Program-made: the position numbers and the translations under genes
Notes under the pieces: generated by a model
What the model was told of the DNA's origin: nothing
The model's input: the letters and a program-made list of their open reading frames with translations, nothing else
The model's database searches: none
NCBI RefSeq assembly: GCF_051020985.1
Contig: NC_135003.1
Span: 8,673,501-8,737,500 of the forward strand
From: Nomia melanderi
Lineage: Eukaryota > Arthropoda > Insecta > Hymenoptera > Halictidae
Reading direction: 5' to 3'
DNA length: 64,000 nt
Shown: piece by piece, positions 49,401 through 62,108 of the stretch
How positions within the stretch are numbered: position 1 is the first letter of the stretch
How the letters are laid out: every line of letters begins with the position of its first letter

Positions 49401-50238
49401 GAAAAACAATTATGTCAAATGTTGCGTTGCCGATAGAAGAAGACGATGGAAAGACCAAGTTACCGAGAGAAGGAAATTTGCTTCAGTGTTGGAAAACATT
49501 ATAAAAGCGAGTAATAAGAACGAGCTTTGTTCGCAGCGTCGCGTGTTTCGTTTCTGGCGACGACGCCGAAGACGATCTCTTCCCCATTGATCCTGACGTA
49601 TCCGTGTTTCCCGGGCCCCGGATGATTCGAATTAGCGGCCAGAAAATTAAACCTTTGATGTCGTCGCGCCGACGTCGGTCACACAAAAAACATTCCGGCC
49701 ACTCTGTTGAAACGTATATTATCCGCTCACGCTTCCCGATTTCGTTTCTATTCTCGGGGTTGTTTCGTAACGTTGCCGGCGAACCCGAGGAAACTTAATT
49801 GAATACGCATATTGAAGTAATTACCGTCTGATGAATCTAAATTGAATTCTACGCGGATAACGTGCCATAAAATGTAACTATTCAACTTCTTTATTTTACC
49901 GGAATTTCGTACGCAACGCGAACTATTTAACTCTTACATTATATTGCGACCTTTGTAAATTAATAACTGAGTGAAACATAAAATGAATAGAATAATAAAG
50001 TCCAACGACTCCCTTCATTCTGTCCTTTGCCTCGCGAAACCGTTTGTTCTGGCAACAAATGACTGCTTAAATTCTCTTTTAATAAGATGTTACGAGGTTT
50101 TCGTGTTCAACCCTTTACGTAATGATTTACTTCGTGATTAAATGGAGAGAGTGTCTCTATTGTTCGTGGTTTCCCAAAAGGAAAAAGAATTATGTTGTAC
50201 ATATTCATTGCAGATAAACTTCCATTTTGTAAGAGTAT
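46427..50238. other. 5' flank or upstream intron of the long LMO4-like form
   Basis: GC-moderate just upstream of the exon, CpG-rich at 47.1-47.8 and 48.2-48.8 kb. The block at 48.54-48.80 kb mixes TAATTAAGG/AATTAGCCC words with GC-rich sequence and may be regulatory. No second gene was recognised. Confidence 0.5.
47401..47413. repeat. Homopolymer G13
   Basis: Thirteen G in the 5' flank of the long-form exon. No further structure was seen around it. Confidence 0.9.
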
Positions 50239-50327
50239 ATTGAATTCCGTAAAAATCCGGTATTGGTAAACGTGAAATAATATTTCACTGATATGAACTG
50301 GTAATACTCATATTCACGGAATTCAAT
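50239..50327. other. Imperfect 89-bp hairpin
   Basis: The outer arms ATTGAATTCCGT and ACGGAATTCAAT are perfect 12-bp complements. The apex GTGAAAT-AAT-ATTTCAC pairs over 7 bp. Between them, GTATT pairs with AATAC while the rest is an internal loop. It could be a relic of an inverted-repeat element or a small-RNA precursor. It does not match any conserved insect microRNA I can recall. Confidence 0.5.
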
Positions 50328-52375
50328 GGGAAATCTTTGCCACGCGCCTGACACAAGACTACAGGGTAAGACATTAATTTTACTTATTATTTGTTGCAGA
50401 AGAATTCACGAGAATTGTAGGATGTTTGCAAAGATTATTTAAAATAAATCATTCTGTATTCCATCTACTGTAGATTACAAAGGATGATGGATTAATTAGT
50501 TCACACGCTACATTTCGAAGCTAACAATTGCAGCAAGCCGAAGAAGGGAAGAGACATTAGCCGTAATAGTCAGCGAACGAAATCTCATTCCGCGACGCGC
50601 TTTGATGTCGAAGTTGTAGGCTTCAATACAAATGGATGCGTAGAAGTTGCACGGCTCCGTTGTGTTCGAAAGCTGTACGCGCGGTTACGAACAACGTGAA
50701 CGGATTAATGAAACGTCTTAATATCGCGGGACGGTGGAAAGGTTGCATTAAAACTTCCGATGTGAACATTCCATCTTCCGTTACTCTGCCGTCCCTTGAA
50801 TTAAGGTACGCTAACGTTTTATCACGAACGTGGAAATTATTTCGAGTACCCGATTATAGATTTCAGTGAAACTGATTTAATTTAAAATTAAAGAAATTAA
50901 AATGTATCACATCTTTGTAACACTAGGTAAATTAGATTGCTATTATATATACTATAAAACTGTAACCATTAAATTCTAGACTAATATTGAAATAAACGTA
51001 TCTTGTTACTAATGAAATATGAAATAAAATAAGCGATCTAAGATTATCAATTGCACCACGGCTCTCCACATTAACCTACTTTCACAGCATCTTTATCAAT
51101 TAAGTGTGCGTTGTTCGATAGAACGAAGAAACGAACGATCCTATTGCAATTATTACATCGATTGATGCTAATGCACGATAGTTGGTCAATAAGTAAATTG
51201 CCTCCCTACCACCCTGACATCTATTCTGAAAGAAGTAATTACTACTAGATAATATATAATACTAATGCAACACCCTCGATACATGCTTCAAGTTAGATGC
51301 ATCAGTTACTCGCATTCCTGATTACATTAACCCCATTATAACGTTTATATCATTTGAAATATGTACATATTATCCATCTGTCGATCAATGGAATTAGCAT
51401 CCGTGCAAGACCAGAATGATCCGGGACATCTATTAGTCATTAACTATAGCAAATCATTGAAAAACGAACGGAAATGAACGTTGTAAATATTTAATTCCCG
51501 TACCAAGGAAACCTTACAGAAACCGGTATATATTATAAATAAAATCCGTATCATGTAATACTGTCTACGTTACTCCCATAATTTCTATACAATCCATACC
51601 AAATAATTGAGCATATAAAGATTCACAAAAAACGGTAGCGTATCGACGAGTCCGGCGAGATTTCTTAAAATCGTACAAGTATATTTCGCCTCCGTGACAC
51701 GTAACTTACTTTCTCATTACGATAAGGGGTTGCAAGTGGCCAGCGACTATGTAGAAAAATAATATACAAATACGAGCCGTGTATCGGCGATAAAAAAGAT
51801 TTCTTCGCTCCGACCGTCTTCCTCAGCGGCATGGCAGGGGGGTTAGCTCACTTATCGACCGAGTCGCGTATGTACGAATCGCTCGAGAGCAAATTGGCTC
51901 ATTCACGGGGCCTCTATCTTCGACGTCCGCGTGTTAAGGGGATTTTTACAGGATTTAATTAGACGAAGGCATCGAGGGAATCCCGTGACCGCTGGCCTCT
52001 CTCTCGGCGGCTCGTAATATTTATCAGCCAGTCCCGGTGGTGCCCGGGGGAGGAAATTAAATTCAGAACCGTGGCGCATCGAAAGGAGTCGCGCACCGTC
52101 CCGTCGCACACCACCTGCCCGCCCGGCCCTTACTCGCTCGCTCTTTCCCTCTCTGCGTGTTACGTCCAATTAAACCTGGCGGCGTTACGCGCTAATTTCA
52201 CTCTTAATTGTTAACCGTTAATTATTAATTACCGGTTCCGCTTATCGGGCCATCTGGACAACAGGGCCTTTCATCGGAGGCGAGCGTCGTCGTCGGCGCC
52301 TCCGCCGCGCTGCGACGCGCAGCGCCGCGCATCGGTCGCTCCCGATGGAAATTCAAAAGGGACCCATTTCATTAC

Positions 52376-52415
<40 letters not shown>

Positions 52416-52431
52416 AACAACGACGACGTCG
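52376..52431. repeat. (ACG)n microsatellite
   Basis: About thirteen GAC/ACG units, then ACAACAACGACGACGTCGT. It gives a poly-Ser frame on the minus strand that is not a gene. Confidence 0.95.
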
Positions 52432-55400
52432 TAGAAAGAGAAGCGCGGAGGGGCAACGCGACGGGCAAGATATTAATTAGGGAAAGAGGAGGACGGGAAT
52501 GGAGAGCGAGGGGATAAGGGTGGCCGGGGGAGGCCGACGCAGAGAAGGAGACGAGTAAACCCGTTTTCTAGGGATTAGAGGCTGACGAACGTTCCGGCGC
52601 TGCAGTCGTTATGCAGATTGTTGCACCGTGCCCGCCATTAATCGCGAAGAAACGTCACGCGTTGATCCCACCCGGTATAATAAGATCTGGCTGCTGTTCA
52701 ATCTGTTCCAATTAGTCCGGATAGCGAGATTCGTTCGTTACGCGGCTTGATGATTATTCGGCCGGACGAAAGGTTGGCTCTGCGTTTGCCGCGGCAGACG
52801 ACGTAAAGGATAGTCTCTACGACAAAGCGACGCGTCGGTTATTTGATATCTGAGGACTTGTCATTGTGCAACATTCGGTGAATAATATTCTTGTGTTTTC
52901 TTTCGTTTTGTTGCAATACGGTTAAGATTTGAAACATATTATGAATATTTTGCTTTGCTCCTACAAAAAATTTATGTTTATAACACCTATTTTAATAGTA
53001 GAAGATTTTATGTATGAATTTGTTGTTAAGATAAACTTTTCCCGACACATTAAACATGCTTCAATTTTCGGGGAATAACAAGCATAAAATTTTGACTACT
53101 TTGATGGCCTATATATCAATAACTAGTCAGCGTGTTTAAAAAATTCAAGCCAGGTTTGATGCACTGATATATAATAAAACGAACTGCTATGCAAGTAAAA
53201 AGCTGCTATATACTTCGAAAATTAAATTTCGGCTAGCTTTTCGTCGAAAGGCACCAGTGTGCAACACGACGAGCGGATTCGTATGAGCCGGGGTGAATGG
53301 CAGATGGTGTTCCTAGGTGCGGCGTAATTTGCGATGCGGTCGATAAGCATCTGATTCTCTTTTTACTTCGGTCGAAATAATTAGGGGATCGGTTAAATTA
53401 ATCGCCGCTCGATGAAATATTAAGTACCTCAAGTTATTCGGGGATTGAATAAATTTTTTTTCCTGACGGAAATATTAATGCGCTTAATGTGTGTAACTTT
53501 CCTCTTATGAGGGATAAAAGTAATTAAATGTGAATTGATGGGCATGGGGCAGATGTTCCAAACGAAGGATTTCTTTTGCAATTATTGTTATATTGTTATA
53601 AGGTCTGAGTGTAAAAAATAGTGAATATCTACAGTTTAATGGAATAAAGTATCATATAATATCAAAAAGAAAGAACATGAAGGAAAGAGAAAAACATAGG
53701 AAATGGGAATTATATTAATTGCTTACATTAGCTACGACTAAATGGCTGAATCTTACTAATGTAGAGCCATTAAATAAATCGATTCTATTAGATACTATTC
53801 GATTTACCTTATTTTTCCGCGCGGCCATATATTTGAAATAATTTCTCTTTCCTTTGGAACTTGATTTTAAAGACAGTCGTGTAAATTATCCACGTCGGTA
53901 GTTTCCGAAAGAGGTTTTCGTTTTTTGTATATTACCGTGTATGAAATTGACTCGTTTAATTTTTCAATAAATAAAAACAAAATCGAATACACGTGTTACT
54001 GAAGAACGAAAAGAAAAGGAAATATCATATGGCCTGTTCAAAGAATAAACTGTCCGGTTTAGAGATTCCCTTGCGTAATTGTCGTTTGCAATTAATTTTT
54101 ACTGTTAACGCCAGATAGACCAGGAAGCGATAAAAATTCGCGGTTAATAGGAAAGTATTTATTTTGTACGGTGCGTAAACGTCACGTTTAACGCGCTAAT
54201 GTTTACTGCCTCCCGAAAAGTCATAACGAGTCTGACTCGTTGCTTTTATATTTAGACGTGAGTTACGTATCACGAGTCTGAGTAGTTACGTGGCCTCAGT
54301 TGGTTAACGTCGTACTACGACGATATACGCGCATGTGCCTCATAGATAGACGCCGCTCAATCTTCTAATTTAATGCCCATGAAATGTTATTTCTAGACAC
54401 GCGCCTCTACCCGTCCCATCATTACAAAAATTTCTATGTCGCCGATAGATTGTTCACGCAATTTCTTTCCGATGCTGTTTACATACTTGTACTGCTAGGT
54501 TTCATTAGAAATCAACGTTTAGAAAATTGAAATCTATGCATGAAAAAAATCTCGAACACTAAACTAATGAAAATGAACTCTTCGCGTTTCAAAATTTGAT
54601 AAATATTTTATTTACCTACAATAGAAACTTGACATACCGAATAATCGTTACTAAATTATAGTATCCTAAAGAATAGTCGCTAATTACTGGAGAATAATAA
54701 TTGCAAATTCTTAAGATGATTGTAAATAATGCATACGATCAGATTATTTCGTAGTAAAATCAATTACTTAATTAGAAACTTATCTAATTTATAATTTATT
54801 TCTTTATCAATTATTCAATTACTATGCTCGTTAAATCAAAAGTTTGCGCCAGTTTTTATTGTAATACACTCAACGTTCTCTCTGAGATGAGAAATAAAAA
54901 ACCATTTCGAGAAAAAAAGCAGTGAATTCGTGCTTTTAAATTCATCGAGAAACAGATTCGAAGTTCGATGACAAAGGAGCAACTGTAACCATAGGTACCA
55001 TATATTCCCTCATAATCGTGAGGAAAAAAAGAACGAAAATATTGAGTCTTCGTCCCTTTTTCTCGTTTTCTCTTCCCAAAACGTTTTTTTCCCGCCGCAA
55101 GCTTCTACGTTTCATCTGAATTTCAAGTCTGCGCGCTGAAATTACACACCACCAACCGACAGTAGGATATTCATTTGGATTCGATGTGATCGGGCTAACG
55201 CTATACTTAAATCGAAGTCAGAGTGCGTATTAGTCCAATCCGCGCCGATCAGCCGTGTCTCTAAACGTCGGGGCGTATATCGTTTCCCGTTTCAAAGAAA
55301 CGTTTGGGAATAATCGAGCCCTCATAAGGCAACTATTCCCATGCATGCTTCGGAAATCGAAGAAACGAGACCCATCTCGTTTGTACAGGAGGAATTTATC

Positions 55401-56028
55401 ATCCGGGCCAGAAACAAAAAGAACAAGCACCGCGATAAACTACATTTTTATTAACAATATAATACAAAATTCAAAATATAACGGCCATCGAGAGTCCAAG
55501 TCGTAAACGGAAGACCAAAGCTCGTTTATTCGATCGTATCGAGAGTATATACGTTCGATCGCGGAATTTATCAAACGGAAATATCGTATAAGAAAATGAA
55601 CCACGGGGAACGAGCAATCCAAGGAGGAGAGACCGAACGAGCAAAGCGATTTAATAAAAATTCCACCGTCGGAGGAGTATCCGGCTGCGGGGAAAAGTTG
55701 TCGTCGGACGAGTCGGGATCCGAGGATCAGGGTGCCGGGATCGATCCGCTAATTATTTCCATCCAGGAACTAAGGTAGCTCCGTTTGACCCAATTCGCCA
55801 GCGGACAGAACGAAATTCCGTTGGTCGTGCATACGTAAACGTTTCTGTAGCACACGCAACGGATCGATCCGCGACGGGACCGCGCGGGTAGACGCTGCGT
55901 CTTTGAAAATCGTAGGACGGTCGACAGTCTTGCGGGTTCCCCGGAATTCGATCAGCCGCGGAAGCGCGACGGTCCGGCGATAACAAGATGATAACGAGGG
56001 AATACACCGGTAATTACTGGAATGATAA

Positions 56029-56062
56029 TGACGACGACGACGACGACGACGACAACAACGGC
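56029..56062. repeat. (ACG)n microsatellite
   Basis: About eight GAC/ACG units followed by ACAACAACG, the same kind of interruption as at 52416. The surrounding 56.0-56.3 kb is also rich in degenerate GACGA words. Confidence 0.9.
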
Positions 56063-58531
56063 GAGAAGCTGGACGACGACGGAGCAACGGCAGGGGTCGA
56101 AGGGAGAGCGAAGAGGAAGTGGAAGAGGCGGACGATCAGCTGCGATAAGGATAATTAACGATCGCAATCGTACGAAAATGAGGACAGGGCGAGTGCGACG
56201 ACGACGATAACGAGCGGTCCAGCGATCTTATTAGCGATAAGCGACGATAACGAGGACGCCTCGTTCCATACAATAACGACGCCGTTCCGATGCTTGTAGT
56301 GGACGAAAAGAATCCGTCGCGCCGAGGAGTTGCGAGGGTGAGCCCGGCCGGGACTCGCCGAGTTGATCCGCGCCCGGTCTATTATGCTTCTGTTAGATCG
56401 TTCGAAAAATCTGAATGCCCCGTGGCTCGGCCGGTGTCTACCCTTGAATGGAGCAAGACTGCGAATGACGAGGATATGGGGCTATCGATGTTGGACTATG
56501 GCGATGATGAAGACTGCTAGTTTTGCATTAACGATTATTAACACAGAGGATCGTGTTTCGCCTGAAAAAAGATAGATGGAACGATGGATTAATAATTTAG
56601 TATGTGTTACAGTTTGGTTCAGGATCTTAGGATCTTCTGCTTTGATTCGTCGATTCACACACCTTGCTTCTAAACGAATACAGTTCTCTACCTTCAGTCC
56701 AGAGGTATCATGTCCCACATAATTCGAATTTGATATCTAGCATCGGCTTCGAAGCACAGCATAATAAAACGTAACATAAGAACGTCATAAATTCTTCATC
56801 CTCAAATACCCAATTCACATTAACGAACCTATTACAATCGATACATTAGCTTGTCGATACCCACTGAAAGTATCTCCAACTGTACAATAAAAGAATTAAA
56901 GCGGACAAAGAAGTCAACCTCGCTTCCATCGAAAACTCCCCTTAGCTTCTGGTGTCCCTTTCCCAGGAGTCAAGCTCGCGAGTTTGAAGCATATCGGGCT
57001 TACAAGAAAATCGCCTGCACAAAGGGTCCAACGTGGTCAAATGCCGCGTCCTTTAAGAAGCGATCATTTCGAGATTGTTGCATTCAATGCATAGCCAAGC
57101 GATCGGGGGATGCTTTCTTCCGCCGTCAGGATTCCCACATAATTGCATGTCGGGAACGTGGCCCTCGCTCGGTGTGTTTCTCTTCTGTTCGGCTCGCGTA
57201 AGGCTGCGTCCCGAGGGCACGCGGTTCCTCGAAAAGGAGGTCCGTAGGAGTGTACACCTTTTCATTTGAGCGCTCTCATAGGCAGTGTATACCTGTAATA
57301 GGTGGGCTGCGGCAAACATGAGACCCATCTTTGTCAGAGAGAACTCTGCCGTCTCTGTCTCTCTCCCTTGTTCACTCTGTCTTCCTCTTCCCCCCTCACT
57401 GCATCTAATTACTATAATCGTCCTCGCTAATAATTAGATTATTTTCAGTGTCTTCGAGCGCTGTCCCTCGCTGGTCATTATACCCGGTCCAAGTTACCAT
57501 TATATCTGTTCAGCCTGATTCCTCCCGGGCCAGGCTCACCTTCTTCTGCCTTGCCGTCCCCGGCCGCCTCCCTTTGTTTGCGTCCCGTTCCCCCGATCCA
57601 ACAGTTTTTATACCCGGTCCCTTTCTTCGGTTCTTCTTCCCGTTCGGTTTAACGCGTTCGCTGCCTTCAATTACGGGGGACCTCGGATCAGCGAGATCGA
57701 TGCGCGTCCGGCCTGTTGATTATCGCCAGGTTTCATTTATTGTTTCGAGAAAATTGTTACCATCAAAAATGATTAGTTCTGCGCATCATCCAGCGAATTC
57801 GAGAGAAGATAAATCGAACTAAGTTTCTCGTGGAAGGATGGCGAGGAGTTCGGTACGTACGCACGGAAGAAATTTTATGGGCATCGTTTAGAGCGATCAC
57901 TTTGTAACGCGGCTTTCGAACAAACGTTTCCGTTACTATCCGCCGCGATCACTTCCTAGCGCGAGAGGCTGAAACGCCGTTGCAGTAAAGACCGTTTTCT
58001 AATATGGCGGCGGCCCGTTCCTCGAAAGGCCCGGCGTTCACCGGCGAGCGTTTATTACTGAGAACAAATCTTCCCGCGAGGGTGAGAACGTCCGCGCGGA
58101 GGCGCTACTCCGAGATAGTAATGTTTTATTTTATTGTCGTTGGCCAGTTGGACAGGAATGTCCGAACGATACTACGGCCGTGGGTATTCCGTCGGCGATG
58201 GTGGTGGATGGCCAGGTACGAGCGCGCGCGGGGCCGGGATTTGGGGGAGGGGGAACGGAGTCTTTACCATCATTATGGACATTCCCTCGAAGCGCTTACG
58301 TACCGAGTATTTCGTTGCCGGGTCTTCTGGCCCGAACAAAGGAACGGAACGGTAACTCTTGCGAAAAACCTTGTTCGGGTTAATTATTATGCAATTTTCG
58401 CGGAAACGGTCTCGGCTCTCGGTACCGGGAACCATTCGGAGGAAGATCTGTTTAATGGATATTGAACGCTCGGCATTTAATCTAATTGCTGGCCTCTTTG
58501 TAATGTAATTGTTAGCTGACTGCGGGTTATT

Positions 58532-58545
58532 ATGCAAATGCAAAT
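58532..58545 (+). promoter_or_regulatory. Two overlapping POU octamers (ATGCAAAT) in an ATTA-rich block
   Basis: ATGCAAATGCAAAT contains two exact ATGCAAAT octamers sharing two bases. The preceding 80 bases hold several homeodomain-type cores (TAATCTAATTGC, TAATTG, TTATTA). Such clusters are common in enhancers of developmental genes. Function is inferred only from the motifs. Confidence 0.3.
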
Positions 58546-60158
58546 GTCTTTTCGGAATATTTCATAACTCGATGTTGCGAGAAACGTGGGTGCAAGATGA
58601 ATGTTGAATACCTAGAAAATTATAGAAACTAGAACACTTGCCTAATCGTTTTCGTAGTTAGTATTACAAAGTATCTTTAGTTTTGTAACTTTCATAAATA
58701 CATATTGGAAAATGTCAGTTCGTAATATTGTCTTACAAGTCTTTCTAAGTGTAAGACACTTCACATCTCCAAACGAGCAACTAAAATTTCTTGAAGTCCA
58801 CCTCCACCCTAAAACCACCTAAAACAATAATCCCCTGACACATATCTCATGCACGAAAAAATCCGCCCATTAAAACAGCATCTCACGGGCACCGTTTAAT
58901 CCCCGTTCTGAGAACCTCCTCCTTCGCAAGCTGGCCATGAAATTGCCCAAAGTATTCATAGCCATGCTAAAACTGGTCCGGTATCCCAAATCGAGAAGCG
59001 TAATTGTTAGAAATTTTTGTTTGAATCCAGATTGTGCAACTATTAGAGAGAACTAAACATTCCGCGTATTGTTTCCCTGCAGTGGTTCTAGGTGAACTTA
59101 TGTACAAGGGTTGAAAGAAATAATTAAAACATTGTCCAGAACAATGCTAATTGCTCACCCGCGGTCCCTCAGTTAATATCTAAAACTGACAACCTGTTGT
59201 CCCCTTTTTTCTCATTTATTATATCATTAAAATCATCTTAAGCTTTTGATACTGTCTCTGTTACAGGCTACAGAGTATAATTATATTTTCGATTCTACCT
59301 CGTGACAAGACAAACGTTGTTCAATTATTTTTAAAAATTGCTTATTGGGTAGCTGCCATTAATGCCCATAAACATTCCAAGTGTACGAACAATGCAACAA
59401 TATATAGAATTAGAATCATTTCGAAATCGTATCATTCTATTCTTCAGAAAGTTTATCTATATTAGACACCGATGGTGAACCAACAAGGTACTAACGCAAC
59501 ATTTTTCAAACATACGAGCAGTTTCCATTATTTTGTCCAACCCCTTTATATTACCAACCGATACGGTCGTACATTGGAACACACTCAGACCCTTAATACG
59601 TATTTAATTAAGTATGCTCAGTGAGGAAGGGAGAGAGGGAGAGAGAGCGATAGGGCAGAGAGGTCGCGCGCGGGCCGGGCGGGGTTTATAGTGGATATCG
59701 GGTACGGGCCACCATAACTCCTGGCGGGCAGCATCACGCCGGGCGCACCAGCGCCACTTATGTACGCGTACCTACCGCGATGGAATTTCATCCCAGCCGT
59801 TACGGCATAAATCTCCGGCGCATTAACGCCCTTGCCGAAGCGAGGGTCCCAGGTCTCCCTTCCTCTCGCTCTCCCGTTTCGGTGTGGCTGCCGCTTAATA
59901 CGGTCAGCTCCGCGGACCCCTGTTATCGATGTCGCGTACCCCGTGGTCTCTGGCCCAACCCCCTCGAGAGTCTCCTCTGCTGCAAACGATTTTAAATATT
60001 TTTGCGCCAGGGTCGCCTCATTATTCCTCGAGCTGTTCCACTTAACCCATGACCCGGGAAACGAGAATCGAGGCCTCCGCGGCGATAAATCGTTGGATTT
60101 GGGGATTTAACGCTGGCGACGTGTGCGTGCAGTCGGCGATAAGGACTCTACCTCTGGC

Positions 60159-60193
<35 letters not shown>

Positions 60194-60628
60194 ACTCTCA
60201 CTCTCTCTCATGAACACGGCTACCGACATTCGTTTTTTACGAACACCAGCGACGCGGGATTCGTCCCAGCATGGTGCATAATATATCGGTTGTAATGGCC
60301 TTCGGAGATTTCGGGTAATGGCTCGGGGGTTGGAAATTGGCGATGCCCATGTGCCACCGGTGTTTGTAGTTTCGAGATGCAGAGATGAAGCAGCTTTTAA
60401 TTCACTTGTTTTCTTGAGTTTTAATTGAATTCTGGATTTTTATCTTTTACGAAAGACATTTTCGTATGATTTTGCTTAACTGTTTGGTAAATCTTCTGAT
60501 TGGACATAATCTTCCAGCGTTTCATTGCAGACATTACCATCGGGAAAATATTTGATCAATCAAATGACACATTTACCACATCGATTAGTTACTTATCGAG
60601 CGTAGAAAATATTTTTAAAATATTTCTA
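58546..60628. other. Non-coding upstream DNA
   Basis: AT-rich, then a GC-rich patch at 59.6-60.15 kb with a GA-rich lead-in. Nothing else was recognised up to the MITE. Confidence 0.5.
60159..60209. repeat. (CT)n microsatellite
   Basis: About eleven CT units, then CTTTCT and CTCACTCTCACTC variants. Confidence 0.9.
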
Positions 60629-61020
60629 TTAACCCTTTGCACTCGGAAGTCTTTGACTAGAAATATTTAATATTTTCCAATGAGCTATAGGCGACATTTT
60701 TTCAGCGATGAATTCTTTATTTTTTCACTTAAATATGTAATTCTTCTTTGTTTCACTTTGATCTTTCATTAAAATATACTCTACGTTCATTCGTTCTGCG
60801 TTCGATGAGTATACGCTCCACTTTTTTATTTTATTGCGCGCAGAACGAGAGGTTTTTCCAACTAAATTCCACAGTTAACTAGTTAAGAAACAAAGTTATT
60901 GTTTCTATATTTCACATGTTTATGGATTATACGAAGTTTAATATTGTGTATAAGATTTTATAATTGTGGTATATCAAATCGAATCGTGAATGAGAGTCAC
61001 CTCTCAAGTGCAAAGGTTAA
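60629..61020. mobile_element. piggyBac-like MITE, full copy (TTAA target site)
   Basis: The element is bounded by TTAA at 60629-60632 and TTAA at 61017-61020. Just inside are imperfect terminal inverted repeats: CCCTTTGCACTCGG on the left, and on the right the reverse complement of CCTTTGCACTTGAG. The interior of about 380 bp is AT-rich and non-coding. TTAA target duplication with short inverted repeats starting in CCC/CCT is the pattern of piggyBac-derived non-autonomous elements. A shorter relative lies about 950 bp to the right. Confidence 0.72.
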
Positions 61021-61966
61021 TAATAAATATATTACTACAAAAAAGTCCTTTATCCAAAAGCTCTTATCCCACCATTAGCTCCTAGAAAAAAGATTCCCCT
61101 TCACAATTTCAAAAACCACATTTCCCCGCGCACAAGGGTAGACAGACCCCCGCCTCCTCCGGACGATGTAATATCCGCAAGAATTAAATAAACATTCTGC
61201 AGCACTCCGAATAATCCCGCCACTCAACGGAGTCCTTTACGACTTCCATTATCTACCATCCCAATCCATTAATCTCGCCCGTGGAAATCTAGCGTCACCT
61301 TCGACGACCTTCCGCCCGGGTAGGGGGATGAAGAGGCGCTCGACATCGAGGAGTCCTCGTTACCAAAGATCACGCTCGTTTGTCCACATCCCATAAATCA
61401 CTTGCAGCGTGGCGGGAAAAGGGGGCAGGGACGAGGTACGGGGTTTCGGCACGGGAATTTGCTTACACGGCCCACGACGGAAAATTGATTTTCGAAAGGG
61501 TCGAGAAAAAACTGCCTGACGGAGGGAAGGCGAGGGGAAAACGGGGAGAAAAAGGAACGATCGTATGTCGGTACACGAAAGAAGGCATACCGAAGCTTTA
61601 AAGATAAAATGTAAAGGTGTTACTCGCGTTCGACTCGCCGCAAACTTGGCTCGCGTATTGGCCGGTATATACTGGCTTCGACCCCTGACGGCCCCCATAA
61701 ATATCCGACGGTGGCAGCTTGTTACTCCGCACCATGCGAACTTCAAACCGACCACAACACTCAATAACCCTCTCCTTCCACCGCCGTCACCCGACTACTT
61801 ATCCGTCGCGTTCCCTCGCCGTTCAATTACCGAATAATCCAGGAGGAACTCTTACCACGGCTGACTGTTTTATCGTGATTACGGACACGCCTGCTACGGC
61901 AGACTTCGAGACGCGGATGGTCGGCGTTGTTCTTCCTGATCCAAGGGACGAATCTTCGGAGAAGGT
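61021..61966. other. Spacer between the two MITE copies
   Basis: Single-copy-looking, GC-rich at 61.25-61.95 kb with open frames on both strands. No recognisable product. Confidence 0.5.
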
Positions 61967-62108
61967 TTAACCCTTTCAACTCGACAGTCTTTTATTAGAA
62001 ATATTTTACATTTTTCAGTTTGCTACGGACTATTTTCTTTGAAAGTAACTAATGAGAAAATCTACGAAAATGAGTTGATTGAGTCACCTACCGAGTGCAA
62101 AGGGTTGA
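61967..62108. mobile_element. Shorter relative of the same TTAA MITE (internal deletion)
   Basis: The left end, TTAACCCTTTCAACTCG followed by an AGTCTTTTATTAGAAATATT stretch, aligns with the left end of the copy at 60629. The right end, GTCACCTACCGAGTGCAAAG then GGTTGA, aligns with that copy's right end. It is only 142 bp, so most of the interior is missing, and the right target site has decayed from TTAA to TTGA. No coding capacity. Confidence 0.6.

Larger units (their letters stand above)
50328..58500. other. Non-coding upstream DNA
   Basis: AT-rich at 50.8-51.8 and 52.85-55.1 kb. CpG-rich at 51.9-52.6, 55.6-56.4 and 57.4-58.4 kb. The block at 52.19-52.26 kb (TTAATTGTTAACCGTTAATT...) is dense in homeodomain-type cores. 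No coding exon is supported. Confidence 0.5.

Noticed and set aside
58004..58465. 153-codon plus-strand frame with a reasonable ATG context
   Set aside because: CpG-rich stretch with overlapping frames on both strands; the Arg/Trp-rich product resembles nothing known.
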